A DNA stretch of 64,000 nucleotides from Pezizomycotina sp. ARF18 (GCA_002224055.1 AZLU01000147.1:39247-103246); one strand, 5' to 3'. Counted from the stretch's first letter, positions 49,675 through 61,510 are shown. Made by a program: numbers and translations. The notes: generated from the letters alone by a model not told the origin.

Positions 49675-50617
49675 TGTCAAACGCTTCTCCCGCCGCGCTT
49701 GTAGCCAAACAGGCGGGCGCTACCACACCCACACCTGCATTTTACTCCACGGCCTCGGCAGCAATGGCCCTAAATTCGGCAACGAACTTTTCGCCGCTCA
49801 GGCTTCCTCCGGCTAGACCCTATCGGAAATCTTTCCAGGGGTGAAATTTATATTCCCAACGGCACGAAAGATCGCGGTCGACAATCTTCAAGCGCGCGAA
49901 GGTTAACCAATGGTTTAACTTTTCCTCTGATAAGGATGATAACAGTGAAGACCTCGCGGTCGATGCTCTCGTGGAGACACCGGGCCACATCAAGACCTTT
50001 GATAGACGATGAGATCGCAACGCACGGCATCCCGAGATAATACAATTCTTGGAGGGGGAGCTTGAGTTAGGGCTTCGCTAGCTCAATTTACACAATGTTG
50101 ACCATGGAAAAGAAGCGTATAGGCGCATATGTGGGCATGAGCGGATATTTTCCGTTTATGAGAGATCTAGAAAGGTTGGCCAATGACTCCGTGAACGCGG
50201 GAGGTGGCACGGACAAAGACGAGAAAGAGGAGAGCGATGGCGATGCTATAAATTTCGAAATGGATAATGACAGCGAAAATGGTATATCTTTCGGCAACGA
50301 AGATAATGAAGACGCCAAGAGATTCTCCTCAACAAGCCAGCGCGGGCTGTAAATTTCTTTAGGGAGAACATCGTTTACTACACTTACAGGAAAGGATGCT
50401 CTGGCGCCGGCATGCTTACAGATACCCGTTTTCTTAGCCCATGGTGCGAAGGACGAGAAATTGCCATTATCAATACCTGGCGTGTGAGGGACGCATTAAT
50501 TGACTTGGGTATGGATGTTACCTGGAAGGAATATGGAGACCTCGGGCGTTGGTATATGAAGTGCCGGACGAAATTGACGATATTGCCGCGTTCATCAAGC
50601 AAAAGATTCGAGTTTGA
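49675..50617 (+). pseudogene. acyl-protein thioesterase-like (phospholipase/carboxylesterase family), decayed
   Basis: In broken frames the sequence matches the APT1-like family: HGLGSNGPKFGNELFAAQ (about 49750-49803), EIFPGVKFIFPTARK, STIFKRAKVNQWFNFSSD (about 49880-49932), AYVGMSGYFPF (about 50127), VFLAHGAKDEKLPLS (about 50427) and DLGMDVTWKEYGDLG.WY (about 50500-50552). Catalytic Asp is present in GAKDEK. The nucleophile Ser codon (50065-50067) is followed by TAG where the invariant GXSQG Gln is expected. Another TAG sits at 49814-49816 after ASSG. The catalytic His of the GHWY motif reads CGT (Arg, 50547-50549). These are substitutions, not indels, so the copy is probably dead. Both TAGs fit CAG to TAG, a RIP-type change. 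The relic ends at TGA 50615-50617. Confidence 0.7.
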
Positions 50618-50689
50618 ATTTACCAATATTTGTAAATTATACGAGATATTCAAAATAACCAAATATATTTGCACTAGCTAGAAGGGTCC

Positions 50690-50863
50690 ACGAAACTAAT
50701 TACATCAAAGGAAGTAAGTACCTGAAAAAAGAGGTTTGGTAACGAGACGAACCTACTTAAAAATACCTAATAATTTGGTTGCCATCGTGTTGGACAAAAA
50801 GCAAAAGACGACAATTAAATTTCGATTCAATTCCCTGGACAAGACCTTAACCATTTTCTCTCC

Positions 50864-50906
<43 letters not shown>

Positions 50907-52330
50907 CACCCAACATCATGGTGAACCTAAGAACCTCCTGGCCGCCGCTCAGAACCTTCAATCTTACCAAATATCATCAAAACCGAAGCGGATGCCGTAT
51001 TGTTATATAGCTATCCGCTTAAAACGCTCCGCAGTTATCAAAGTGCGCGACTAAAGGGAAAGGGCACTTTGACGCAAAACCTCACCCAACGCCAAAATTA
51101 CAAGTGAGGTGGGAGTTGCCGCATGGGAGCGAAGGGTGGAGGCTGTTTAAACGGTCTCTTCAGCATTTCATTGTAAATTTCCTGGATTTTCCGTTCTCGC
51201 TCAGAGCCGAATACAAAACCAAAATGAGTCTCAAATTGCGGTTGTCAGGGATGCTCTCGGGTACAAACTCGGTATACCACGGCCCCCGGGGACGGGCAAA
51301 ACCACGGCAATCATGGGCTTGGAAGCAGGTTTATCGTGATAACAAGTTAGGGATTCTAGTTGTGGCCGCCCAATGATTACGCTGCCGATCAGCTTTCCGA
51401 GAGGCTAGCGTTAAAATTTCCCGGAAAGACGATCCGCTTTTCCCAGGCACCGATGGCTCAGGCGCATGGGGCTGTCCCAGGACCGAGGCAAGGAGGAACC
51501 CTCAAAGGAGCCAACTTCTCTGTGGCGTTTGAAGCGTACGTCTAGGAACAAGCGAGCAAGGACGGCAAAATATATCGTTCGATCATGCAGAAAATGGACC
51601 TACACGAATTAACTGGGGGCGACTACGAGGTCCTGCGAATCGCCAAGGCCGCCCTCCTCCGACTGTTCTGGGAAAATATACCGATTTGCATCGCGACGCT
51701 AGATGCCAGTGCAAATATAACCTACGAGCCTTTTGGCATGACGTGATTATCGGGACGAAATCTTCAGCGCGACAGAACCAAAGACGTGTCTGTCACTCAC
51801 AGTTCATTGAGTTACCGTAAAGAAACTAAGCATTTCTGGCGATTTCCAAACAGAGAAGAGCCTGGCCAATCTTCGCGTAGCTCTGCCGAAAGATTATGCA
51901 GGCAAGAATTGGCAGCGGGCTATTTGTCTATACAACATCGCATGCACCCAGAACTATCCGCCTTCTTTCGGGTCAATCATAATACCCGGACTTGCAAGAC
52001 GGTGACCGTGTCGGAGGTACAAACTACGGTGGGTTTGTGGAGGCTTTAGCAAAGGATCCCACATTAGACGATGAAGAACCTGCGGTAGGAGGGTGTTTTT
52101 CATTGTACTGCCTGGACGCAGCGACTCGGCGGCGCTTTCTAGGGTTCAATGTCACAGCCAGGTCAACGAAGACAATGCAGTCGCAGTCACGTCGATCGTC
52201 CGTCATCTCGTCTTGACTCTGAAGATACCACGTTCCGATATCGTCTTCCTCCCTTACTACGCTACTCAGGTGCGGCTGTTACAAAGTTGTCTTCCCAACT
52301 ACATTAAGATTCGAACTTTTAGATAGCTAT
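50690..52330 (+). pseudogene. superfamily 1 (UPF1-like) helicase fragment, decayed
   Basis: The Walker A motif is readable across a shift at about 51282-51320 (PPG.G..TTAIMG). Next come KLGILVVA and AADQLSERLALKFPGKTIRF (about 51374-51435), FWENIPICIATLDAS (about 51670), a motif-II-like DEIFSATEPKT (about 51755) and motif-III-like SGDFQTEKSLANLRVALP. A late block IVRHLVLTLKIPRSDIVFL is at about 52197-52253. The frame breaks at 51545 with TAG where the reading continues EQASKDGKIYRS, and again near 51820, 51970 and 52050. The usual motifs V and VI are missing after 52326, so the copy is truncated as well as broken. Possible N-terminal sequence overlaps the repeat at 50868-51190. Confidence 0.62.
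50868..51190. repeat. dispersed repeat, copy 1 (starts with AAT microsatellite)
   Basis: A (TAA/AAT)n tract at 50868-50903 is followed by about 290 bp that align with 60209-60600. Shared words include AAAACCGAAGCGGATGCCGTAT / AAAATCGAAGCGGATGCCGTAT, AAAGTGCGCGA and GGGAGCGAAGGGTGGAG. This copy keeps C and G at many places where the second copy has T and A. Confidence 0.8.
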
Positions 52331-52339
52331 CTATATAAT

Positions 52340-53440
52340 CGAAAAACCATCCTCTAAAGGCCTTATTAAGCCCAAAGAAACTGACCGTACCCGTAGTTCG
52401 TACTCTAAGTCTGTATCGTAGCATGAAATAAAACGGTTACGCGAAGACAGTAGATGTATTAATAACTTGGAACTTCTCCTTTAAACGCCAAGGACGAGTA
52501 CGAACACAACTTCTCATGGTGAATAATATTAGGCTGTTGGGATAGATTGAAGATGGATTTTTTTTTTAAGCAGTTATACACTTTGGGTATATAGTAGTAT
52601 ATGTATCCATTAAATTAGGTAACTCCTAGAGAGGGCGCATTCTTTACAGCTTCGGTTTATAGTAGTCTGGGGCAGTTCGTAGGGCCCCAGGCTAAGTAGC
52701 TTCGGTTATTTCAATATATTTCTTAGCAGGAAACGGATTGCACGCAATTATCAAAAATCAAAGGTGTTCAAGAAGCTTTATATCATTCTTTCCCATGAAA
52801 TTGCTCCACCGATCTTGTTTCTCAGCCTTTTTCTTCTATTATTGAAGTTCATTATCCTATTTTATTTTTCTCGTATCGCTTGCGCGATGCAAAGATTTAT
52901 CTGAGTACTCAATAATTATTTATTTGGAGAAAAGGCAGATTATGAAAGAAGAAACGGAGGAAGGAGAGACGATTCTATAATAAAATGTATGGTGAGTACC
53001 TGCACAGCTACGGTTTTGAGGAAATTGCTCGCAAGGATAATATAACGAAACTGATCCACTAACTTCAAATGATAAGAAGAAGAAGAAAAAAAAAATGTAT
53101 ATAATGAAATGTATAATAATGGTAAATACCGTCGTACCTGTATATGTGCATAACCTTCAATAGTTTTCAATTCCTTCCCCCGCCGTATTGTGAGAACCTG
53201 GGAACTTTCTCGATCAATGTGTCATCTCTGCTTCTAGTATTTCCTATCACAAATATTAAGAACCTAGAATGTACTATACACCAGCTGGCCAGTGTGCATT
53301 TGCTTTCGTCGAGTTGTCCACTTCTGCCGTTAATATTTCGAAATCCCCAACTTTACTGTTTATATGTTTGAGTAATAAACTCGAGCTTTAGATTACCTAG
53401 GTATATAAAAGTGAATGGTGAAGTAGGCTCAATATATTAA
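52340..53440. other. stretch without a supportable gene
   Basis: AT-rich, with several short open frames that match nothing I know. It lies between the helicase relic and the left inverted repeat. Confidence 0.45.
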
Positions 53441-53444
53441 GAAA

Positions 53445-54380
53445 AATTGAACAGAACAAACGAATGGTAGCTAACACCGAAGCTATATCTCCTCTAGACA
53501 CGTTTACTCCGTAAGTAAAGCGAACCGAGAGCACAGATTGAAAACAATACATAGTATTAAAAAAAGACAGAGCTTAGCCTTCTACGCATCTTCATTTTTA
53601 ATTTAATCCCTTATTAATAGCTCTCCTTCTTTCTACTATTTCCTTAACTAATACTTTTTCTCCTATCCACACACAGTTTTTTTTTTAATATTATTATATT
53701 ATTATCTTTACTACTTATTCGCTACTACCTCTTATAAAAATAAAAATAAAAATCGATTTATTAATTTTTTTTTTATTTACAAGTTCGCCTCTCACCAACA
53801 AACAAATAAATAGAAAATACATTTCTTCCTTTACACCTAATATTTATTTTATCTTTATTATTATATATTTCTTTCTTTCTATTGTTCCTAAATACCTTTA
53901 CTTCTCTCAATAGAGCTATAGACATTCGGTATTTTAATCAATTATTCTTAATTTCTTGTTTATAACCCAGTTCTCTTATCGTCGTCTTTGTATCGTCTAC
54001 TGCTACCCATTCGTTATTACATAGGACTTCTCGATAGAAATTCTAAGATTTTATCTTTCTCTACTATTAACGGTTCCCTGTTTATAAGCTAATTATCTTA
54101 CTGTCGTCCTTTCATTATTATATAGGACTTCTCGATAGAGGGTTCTAAGATATTTTCTTCGTAATTACTGTCTCGCGGTACCCTCGTAAATATATCTGGG
54201 GTTTACCTTATGGTAACCTTCTAGTTGTAAAAACGGGCGTCGTTTGCATCCGGTCTCAGAGTTTCGTAAGTAAGCTCTAGAAATCCTTTATCTAATTCTT
54301 TTTTTCCTGATTTATTCTTTCCTTCTCTTTAGCTCTTCCTGGCTTCTATACATTATGAAAACAGACGGGCGTATCTACTT
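53445..54380 (+). repeat. left arm of a large inverted repeat (about 930 bp)
   Basis: Its reverse complement aligns with 61720-62650 over almost the whole length. Matching anchors, left versus reverse-complemented right, are ATGGTAGCTAA, CTTAGCCTTCTACGCATCTT, CTTCGTAATTACT, GTAAGTAAGCTCT / ATAAGTAAGCTCT and CTCTTTAGCTCTTCCTGG. Most differences are C/T or G/A. Inside it the motif ACTTCTCGATAG occurs at 54026 and 54127, marking an internal duplication about 101 bp apart. Confidence 0.85.
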
Positions 54381-54706
54381 TTTACTCGTTCTTTAATCTA
54401 CTTTCCTTTTTTCCTAGCTGTACGTGTATTCCCTTACTAACTTATAGTTCCTTTTTCTAGGTTATTTGCGATGGCCAGTGCCGGTAAGTCGAATATGTAT
54501 TTAAATTAAATTTGCTTTAACTTGTATCTTTTTTTTTTTTTTTACAGTTTTAAGATAACTTTTTCTCTAAACTAGATTTATCTAGCGTTCGTTCCTCTAC
54601 TAAAAAGCGAAAATCTAACGAGGTAATTAATTTACTACCTAATAGTGATAATGAGTTTGTTTAGTATATTTGCTCTTTTTTTTCGGTTTATTTAAAGCGA
54701 CTAGCA

Positions 54707-54738
<32 letters not shown>
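54707..54738. repeat. T18-A14 homopolymer junction
   Basis: A run of 18 T is joined directly to 14 A, so it can fold into a hairpin. A separate T29 run lies at 54804-54832. Confidence 0.9.
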
Positions 54739-54803
54739 TTTAGAACCGTCCACCTATATCTACGATAGTAAGAAGCGTAGATCTAGTGATAATCCTACTT
54801 CTG

Positions 54804-54836
<33 letters not shown>

Positions 54837-54927
54837 ATGATGGTGAGTCTGTTCTTGAGTGTGTGTGCACAGTAACATTTAGTGTCTCGGTTCTCAATTA
54901 TAGGCAATTTAAACAGGCCTTTAGATA

Positions 54928-57024
54928 GTGTCTAGACTCCTTAACACGTTGATGATTACTGCTAATGGCATTCCAATCTCCCTAGGTTCTATACCTAATG
55001 CCAAGAGTGGAGTTTCAACCGCGCGACTGTCAACTCAGACTCAAAAGAGGACAAGGACGGTGAGGTTGCTACAGAAAAGCTTGTCGTCGCAGACGATGTC
55101 ATTGAAAAGCCGCCTCCTGCCACCGAAGATCAATCCCCTGCTTTTGATGACGACCTTGAGGACGCGGAAGAGGATAAATGTAAGAAACCTATCAACACTT
55201 GGAATGTTTGAGAATCAATCGACTAATAATTAATAAACTAGGCAGGGTATACGCGGGAAGAAAAGAACTTATGGAAATCGTCAACCATGTTCTTTGCGGG
55301 CACGGTGTTACTGGTATCAATACACCAGAGCAGGTGAGTAATGTCATGGCATGCGGCTATCAAGAAAAGTCTGAGAAAGAAAATCTAATCCCTAAGCTGC
55401 ATAGCGTATTCAATTCTTATTCCTTATAACAACGCAAGCTTACCTAGGAACTCAAATGAGTTCACTTGTCGATCCTAAGAAGAACTTCAAAAGTCCTCTT
55501 TCACATATGATCATTAAAGATTAGGAAGTCTCTTACAAGGACAGTAAGTGAGTTGCAAGTGTTCAAATTCATTCTCTCAAAGGACACAAGGAAGAGGTAA
55601 CCAATTTGTAAGTGCCCAAATAGAACCAAAGTTATAGAATAAAGAAGCGAAACAGGACAAATCGCACTCCTCCTCCTCCTCCTCATCATCATCATCATCA
55701 TCATCATCATTGCTCTTACCTTGTTGTCATGGTAGATACTTGATTTTTCTTTCTTTAACCTTTTGAATATCGTGATAGCTTCCTACGGATAGAACGCATC
55801 TCCCTGGACATATATAATCCTATATTTTGGTTGCTTGCCCTTTGCATCTCCGAGGAATACTTAACCTGGGACGAGTTCTAGGCTGTTTCGCAGTCGGATG
55901 GGAAGCTAGACCTAAGCAAACATGCAGATATTCCATGCTTTGTAGGAGTAAACGGTACAGCGGGTAGATCTGCCAATGGGGATATTCGAAAACAGAACAG
56001 ACAGTTTTACTACGGTGTACTTAACTGCATTAAGCATGAGCTTGGCTATAACGGTACGTGGTCGCATTATTCCCTCGCTCTGAGGACATGTAGCTCATCT
56101 TGTCATAACAGATACATGTTTTACGGCTTTTCGGGCTTGCGCAGCAGTACGAGTCTTTTTCAAGTGGGCAGGGAAGCAGCACGATATTGGCTGGGCCATA
56201 TAGGAGAAGCCTCGAAAATGGACTACCCTTCCATGGCGCTTGAGGTAGTTTATATTGCTTATTCCTATTCCTAACTGTTGTTGGATACGCTAACGTTTTC
56301 GCGTAGACTCATTATTTCATGGGTTCTACACCGATGCGTCCGATGGTGAAGCGTGGAGGGTTGGGCCAAGTATGTGAATGCATGGGATTTGATCAGAATC
56401 AATGGAGCCTGGATTCAATTGACCAGTGGCCTCATTTGGAGTTCCCGTGTCGCGACCAGCTATGCAAAGAAAGCTTTTTACAAAGCAAAGTCAGGAACCG
56501 CCACAAATGGCACAGGCACGGCATCGTTCCTGTCGGTGAAACTGTAGATTCCATTATCGGCCCATAGGGCGATATAGTCGAGCGCTTCACGGTTGTCAAC
56601 GCCGAGAAAATATTCAATGCGATGAAACGAGAAAAGAGGAGCTTTTGGAAAAGACAGGACTTTTTCAAAGCCTATCATCCCAGTTACACCAAACAGCTCG
56701 GTTTGCAAGAGTCTTCGGCACCGGTGCCGTTCCAGGAGGAGTCTATAGGGATACTGCTGGAGACCGCCAGAACAGTCTTATCTTGCAGGCTTTAGCTAAC
56801 ATATGCTCCCTAGCGACGTATTTCAGCAGCTCGGAATCTCCATAGAATCGGCATCAAACGCGTCCGATGCTACTTCTCTCAGCATGGAAGGGTTATCTTT
56901 CGCGCCGCTCGTCGCCCAGGCAAACAAAAAATACTACTGCCTAGTTGATAGCTGCAACTACGCAAACATGAAAAAATCAAACCTGGAGTCTCATTTGCGC
57001 CACCACGCGAAAAACACGTTTTAG
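54928..57024 (+). CDS. unrecognised multi-exon protein with C-terminal C2H2-like finger
   Basis: I do not recognise the family. Coding-like blocks with plausible splice sites are: an acidic segment (KEDKDGEVATEKLVVADDV, about 55043-55100); RVYAGRKELMEIVNHVLCGH (about 55245) ending at a GTGAGT; FVGVNGTAGRSANGDIRKQN and FYYGVLNCIKHELGYN (about 55940-56052) ending at a GTACGT; CFTAFRACAAVRVFFKWAGK after a CAG acceptor at 56111; AKYVNAWDLIRINGAWIQL (about 56363); AEKIFNAMKREKRSFW and KAYHPSYTKQLGLQ (about 56600-56710); and a C2H2 finger, YYCLVDSCNYANMKKSNLES then HLRHH (about 56932-57006), near the end. Shifts and nonsense changes break it repeatedly. It may be a decayed gene inside the inverted-repeat segment. 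Confidence 0.4.
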
Positions 57025-57029
57025 CAAGC

Positions 57030-58139
57030 AGCAATGGAAAAGATAGGTCCTGTCTGGTTTCAAGCTCCAGATATGGGCCGTTGATGGAACATTGGTTCGA
57101 AAAGAGAATATCATTCTCTTGGAGTGCGGTTTAATGGCCGGCAGACAATGAGATGAGTTTCGAGCCCTAGAGGAAAAATTGCTCGGTGTGTCGCTTAGTA
57201 TAAGAGACCAGCACAGAGGCACGAATTGGAAGCCCTTTTCCTGAATGACTTTAGAAGGCGTTTCCGGACATGAGTAATATTAGCGATGAACTTGTCATAC
57301 AACTCGAAGCTTCTTGTCACCAGGCGGGACAGAAAAAGGACTCGCGAAAGGAGGCGAAATTGGGCCAAACAACAATTCCCGATGATGGGGAATGCGGTGA
57401 CGAAGATTATGATGGGAACTAATTAAGAAGAAAAATGAAACATCATCCAGACTAAGTACTACCATAACGACAAGGGCTGTAACATGCTGTTTATTTCTTG
57501 CAAAAATGTTTACGAAAATAAGGAGGATAGGGCGTATAAACGCAGCATGGTACTTTCGTCAGATCACGATACAGCGATACCTTTTTATTTTATTTTATTT
57601 TATTTTTATTTTATTTTATTTTATTATTATTATTATTATTTTTCTTCTTCTTCTATCTCGTTCTTTCTACTCGATTTCCTCCTATCTTCATAAGTCTTAC
57701 ACTTTCTCGAGGCAATAGGGGAGAGAGTTTGAGTTTGTTCCGCATCGTTATTGATTTAGCTTCTGAACAAAGGAGCGAGACCGCTCCAAAAGACCTGTTG
57801 TCGTTAGCAGAAATACGTCTGTTTTGGAATTGTTCATTGTGATTGGATTCCTATTATTTGGTCCCGATAGGTCGAATTACTGTATCGATTCTTGCTAGAC
57901 ATCCTACATATACTTCAAGGTATATAGCAAGATTAGGTTAGCAGGTAGCAATGCTCTAAAGCAGCTGGTTTGTCGTTATATGTATGATCGCGCAATTCAC
58001 TTCCACATCTCTGTGCACCGTTCTTTTCCGAAAACACTCTGTATTGTTCTCCCACCTTAAACACAAGCAGAACATAAATACAAAGAGGCCGTCATACCCG
58101 TAGATCGAGCTTTATCGTCGTTATTCTCTTTTAATGTCT

Positions 58140-58171
<32 letters not shown>

Positions 58172-58660
58172 ATACTTGCTTGTGGTAAAGTCATGCTACA
58201 TTATCCTTCCCCACTCTTGAGAGAGTGTTGCGACAGAAGTTATATATAACATTATCTTTTGCGTAGCCCGCTATCAATCTTTTGCAGATTCTGGGGGAGA
58301 AGGCGTGTACGTGGGCATCAACGGACTGAGAACAGATATCATATTTGAGGATATATATACATGTAGCTCAGAATATATGAACCCTTTAATATAGAGAAGT
58401 TCTTGTTAATCCCGGTTATTTTTGCAATACGGAGTTAAAAACATGGCTAGAGCTATGGTGCATGACAGAAATTTGAAAAAGAAAAGGAGAGGGAGAGGGA
58501 GAGAGGGAGAGGGAGGCGTAGAGGAGGGAGAGGACGAAGGAGAGAGATTCTCAAACAAGCATAGTCACTTGAACCAATCCGGACCCCATTAATCAATGAT
58601 TCAATGGCCTTTTCCTCTCCCTCTTCTCTTGTGTTCTTCTTTCCTTTCTTTGCTTTCTCG
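57030..58660. other. stretch without a supportable gene
   Basis: AT-rich with a (TTTTA)n-like tract at 57582-57640 and a TA/TG microsatellite at 58140-58171. I see no coding block with family-like sequence. Confidence 0.45.
58141..58171. repeat. TA/TG dinucleotide microsatellite
   Basis: TATATATATA is followed by about ten TG units. It is a simple-sequence repeat in non-coding sequence. Confidence 0.9.
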
Positions 58661-58661
58661 C

Positions 58662-59589
58662 TTAATATAGCCTCTTTATAGTCGCCGTCTTCGCCGTCTT
58701 CGTCGTCATCGCTCCGCCGGTTATTTGCGGATGTGTGGCCTTCTTGCCAGCCTTCCTGCTGCGGCTATTGCTGCCACTGTTGTCATGGCCCTCTTTGTTC
58801 ATGTCGGCTGCGGTCTCCACGACTCCGTCCTTCCTCCTTCCTCCTCTTCGCCTTCCGGCTTCTCGTGATCGACGTGCTCAGTATCCGCTGTTGCCTGTTC
58901 TAGTTTCTTCTTCTTCTTCTCCACGGCCCTTCTTTCGGTCACCCCCATCCAGAAGGCCTCCACGAGCAGGGAGTCTTCGCCTTCTCCCAGGCACCACTCC
59001 ACTCCTGCGCCACTTCGCGATAACCTCCCCACAGGCCCGGATCGCTGCAGACGAAGCTGTTCTTTTCGTGTGACTCGAGACCGTGCCCCAAATTTCGGCA
59101 TTGAGGTCTTGACATGCTTCACAGCCAAGCTCTTCAGCTCGGATTTCAGTGGCGGTGGTAGCTCCAGGATTTCTTTTGCTGTGTCGGCTGCTGCCTCGTG
59201 CCGGTGGGTCCTCATGCGCTCCTGCTCCAGCATGTTCGCGAAGACGGTGAGACTGTCGTATCCGAGTTCTGGATTTTTGAAGTTGAAGGTATTCTGGCCA
59301 TCGTCCTCGTCATCGTTTTCGAGGACTTCGGCTTCGCCGACGCTCCCGACTGCTCTGTCGGTTAGCCTCGTCTATCTCACCCATCGCAAATTGAATGCAC
59401 TAGGAGAGGAACACGAAATTTACCATTGAAGGCCGTCAGGAAGCGATAGGTTGGTAGCTGTTCAATGACAGCCCAATTGGGGTTATAGCTTGGCTTGGTT
59501 GCCCATGATGTGAGTATGGATGAACTTGGAGATAGACAGAGAGATATAATGAAACCTTTTCCCCGGTAGGAGGTAGCAGGTTGAGTCAA
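58662..59589 (-). CDS. hypothetical protein, charged C-terminus
   Basis: I do not recognise it. A first exon (MTQPATSYRGKG start at 59589; NPNWAVIEQLPTYRFLTAFN) ends at a GT donor near 59427. After an AG near 59370 the frame reads DRAVGSVGEAEVLENDDED, FNFKNPELGYDSLTVFANML, EQERMRTHRHEAAADTAKEI and SLAVKHVKTSMPKFG (about 59090-59360). One frame over, SFVCSDPGLWGGYREVAQEW continues the conserved-looking sequence. The remainder is Lys/Glu/Arg-rich, ending with KKATHPQITGG and a TAA at 58662-58664. The plus-strand frame at 58735-59073 is its low-complexity shadow. Codon use and continuity across frames support a real gene with one-base shifts. Confidence 0.5.
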
Positions 59590-59763
59590 TATCTTGCTTT
59601 GCGTTTAGAAAAATGAAAGAAGGAAAGGAAGGAAGAGAAAGAAAAGTCGATGTAATAGTGAAATTTTTGTGGGACGGCCCTAGAGAAACAATGACAAGTA
59701 CCAGAGATTTGAAGTCAAGAAGATAGCACTCACGATAATGATCCTTTGAAGGCAGCCCTTATC

Positions 59764-59870
59764 CTTTCTTTCTTTCTTTTCTTTCTTTTCTTTCTTTTCT
59801 TTCTTTTCTTTCTTTTCTTTCTTTCTTTCTTTTCTTTCTTTTCTTTCTTTTCTTTCTTTTCTTTCTTTCT
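59764..59870. repeat. TTTCT/TTTC simple-sequence array
   Basis: About 105 bp of mixed TTTC and TTTTC units without other sequence. Its reverse complement is a purine-only (GAAA/GAAAA) tract that could form triplex DNA. Confidence 0.92.
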
Positions 59871-60208
59871 CGTCTTCGCTCTCCTCTTCTTCGGAAGAAA
59901 AGGGAAAGGAGATAAGTAAAGGATCAGTTTATATTTACTACTTATTAGCCACTAATCAAGTACATTATTGTAATGTATTTTGGACTGTCGGCACTGAAAA
60001 GACGGAATGAATTCTACTCGGCGGCTCAAGTAACATGTATTTTTTGCTTAAAGTAAAATGCAGGCACAACAAATGTGTCTCCTACTCTTCCCACTTCCTT
60101 TTCCTTTACATCTTCTCTTTCATTTCATCTTCATTGATTTTTTCTTTTTCTTTTTCTTTTTCTTCCTCCTCTTCTTTGTATATTGATTTTCTTTCTATAC
60201 CAATAATA

Positions 60209-60227
60209 TTATATAATTCAAATAATA

Positions 60228-60270
<43 letters not shown>

Positions 60271-60600
60271 TAACAATACACCTAACATAATGAGCCTTAA
60301 GAACCTTCTGGTCGCCGCTTGGACGGCATACGGTAATAAGGATGACTAGTTTTTTTAGAACCTTTAACCCTTACTAAATATTATTAAAATCGAAGCGGAT
60401 GCCGTATCATTTATTATGTAGCTATTCGCTTAAACGCTCCGCGGTTATTAAAGTGCGCGATTAAAAGGAAAGGGTACCTTGGCGCAAAATCTCACTTAAA
60501 CAGCAAAGTTATAGTAAGGTAAAAGTTACCGGTGGATGGGAGCGAAGGGTGGAGACTTTTTGAGTGGTCCGTTTAGTATTTTATTATAAGTTCTATCTCT
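60209..60600. repeat. dispersed repeat, copy 2 (starts with AAT microsatellite)
   Basis: An (AAT)n tract at about 60221-60285 precedes sequence aligned to 50905-51190 in the same orientation. Relative to copy 1 it shows many C-to-T and G-to-A differences (for example CTATCCGCTTAAA versus CTATTCGCTTAAA, and ATCATGGTGAACC versus ATAATGAGCCTTA) and has lost coding ability. Homology fades near 60600, before the helicase motifs. Confidence 0.8.
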
Positions 60601-61182
60601 CTCGTATAGGTCTAGCTCTAGTCCATAAAACCAGATTTATTACCTATAAAATACTTATAATAGTAGGCGAATTTGATATCTCTATAATATATGTTTCTAT
60701 ATTATATTCACCTACTCTATATATTCGTTAAAGTGATTTATTTTGCTATGTACTTAAACGGTCTCTCCAGCTAAGATTGATCGAATGGAGGCTATACTCT
60801 TAGGCTTAGTATTTTTTAATGAGAATTAATATATGTATATATTATTGTTTCTTTGCCATTTTTTGGTTATATTTTTCGCTTATTGCATTTCCTCTCATCT
60901 TCGTGCAGCGAAAGAAAGAAAATATACAATTACTACAACGGTCTGGAAGGTCCTATTTATGTTTTAAGAAGGGGAAAAAGGGCCATTACATTATTCATAA
61001 TATACCAATACTCTAGCTCGCTCGGTTGCTTCTATTCTTACTCTAGCTTCAACGAGCTGGGGTGCTTGTTTTTTGGGGTTTACTGACCCCTTTGCTTAGG
61101 TGGGCGAAGACCCGCGGCAGCAGCAGCAACAAGCAATACCCCATCTCCGCACCGGCATTTTTAAAAATGGTAGAATCCCATT

Positions 61183-61235
61183 TCCGCGACCGGGAGTCGA
61201 ACCGGGCCGTGCGTGGCCCGTGAAGGAATTGAGAG
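61183..61235 (-). pseudogene. truncated tRNA-Glu copy (3' half)
   Basis: On the minus strand this reads from the anticodon loop CTCTCA through an intron-like insert, ACGCA, the T arm GGTTCGACTCC and the acceptor TCGCGGA. The 5' half (acceptor strand and D arm) is absent. The 16 bases beyond the 3' end (ATGGGATTCT and neighbours) also match the full tRNA copy at 61511-61605, so the duplication includes downstream flank. Confidence 0.75.
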
Positions 61236-61510
61236 CTAGAATACATGTGTTGTTAGTGATGCCGTTGCTATAATAGTTAGAAATAGGGTTGAACTTACGG
61301 TTCTCGGCAAATTTTTTAACTTTTTCTCACCTTATTTTTAGCGCTGAAAAACTTCGGATCTACCGCAAAGCAACCCAATCAAGTATAAACACGCGAGGGC
61401 AACCTTAATAGGGTCTAGATCATCCCTGGCGCCAGAAATCGAAGCCACCTGTCTACAATATCCTTATATAAAAATTTTCAGTACCTCCATCAATTAATGT
61501 GTTCCACTAT

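Noticed and set aside
58735-59073. Plus-strand hydrophobic open frame of 112 codons
   Set aside because: It is the shadow of the minus-strand Glu/Lys/Arg-rich gene; composition mirrors the antisense codons.
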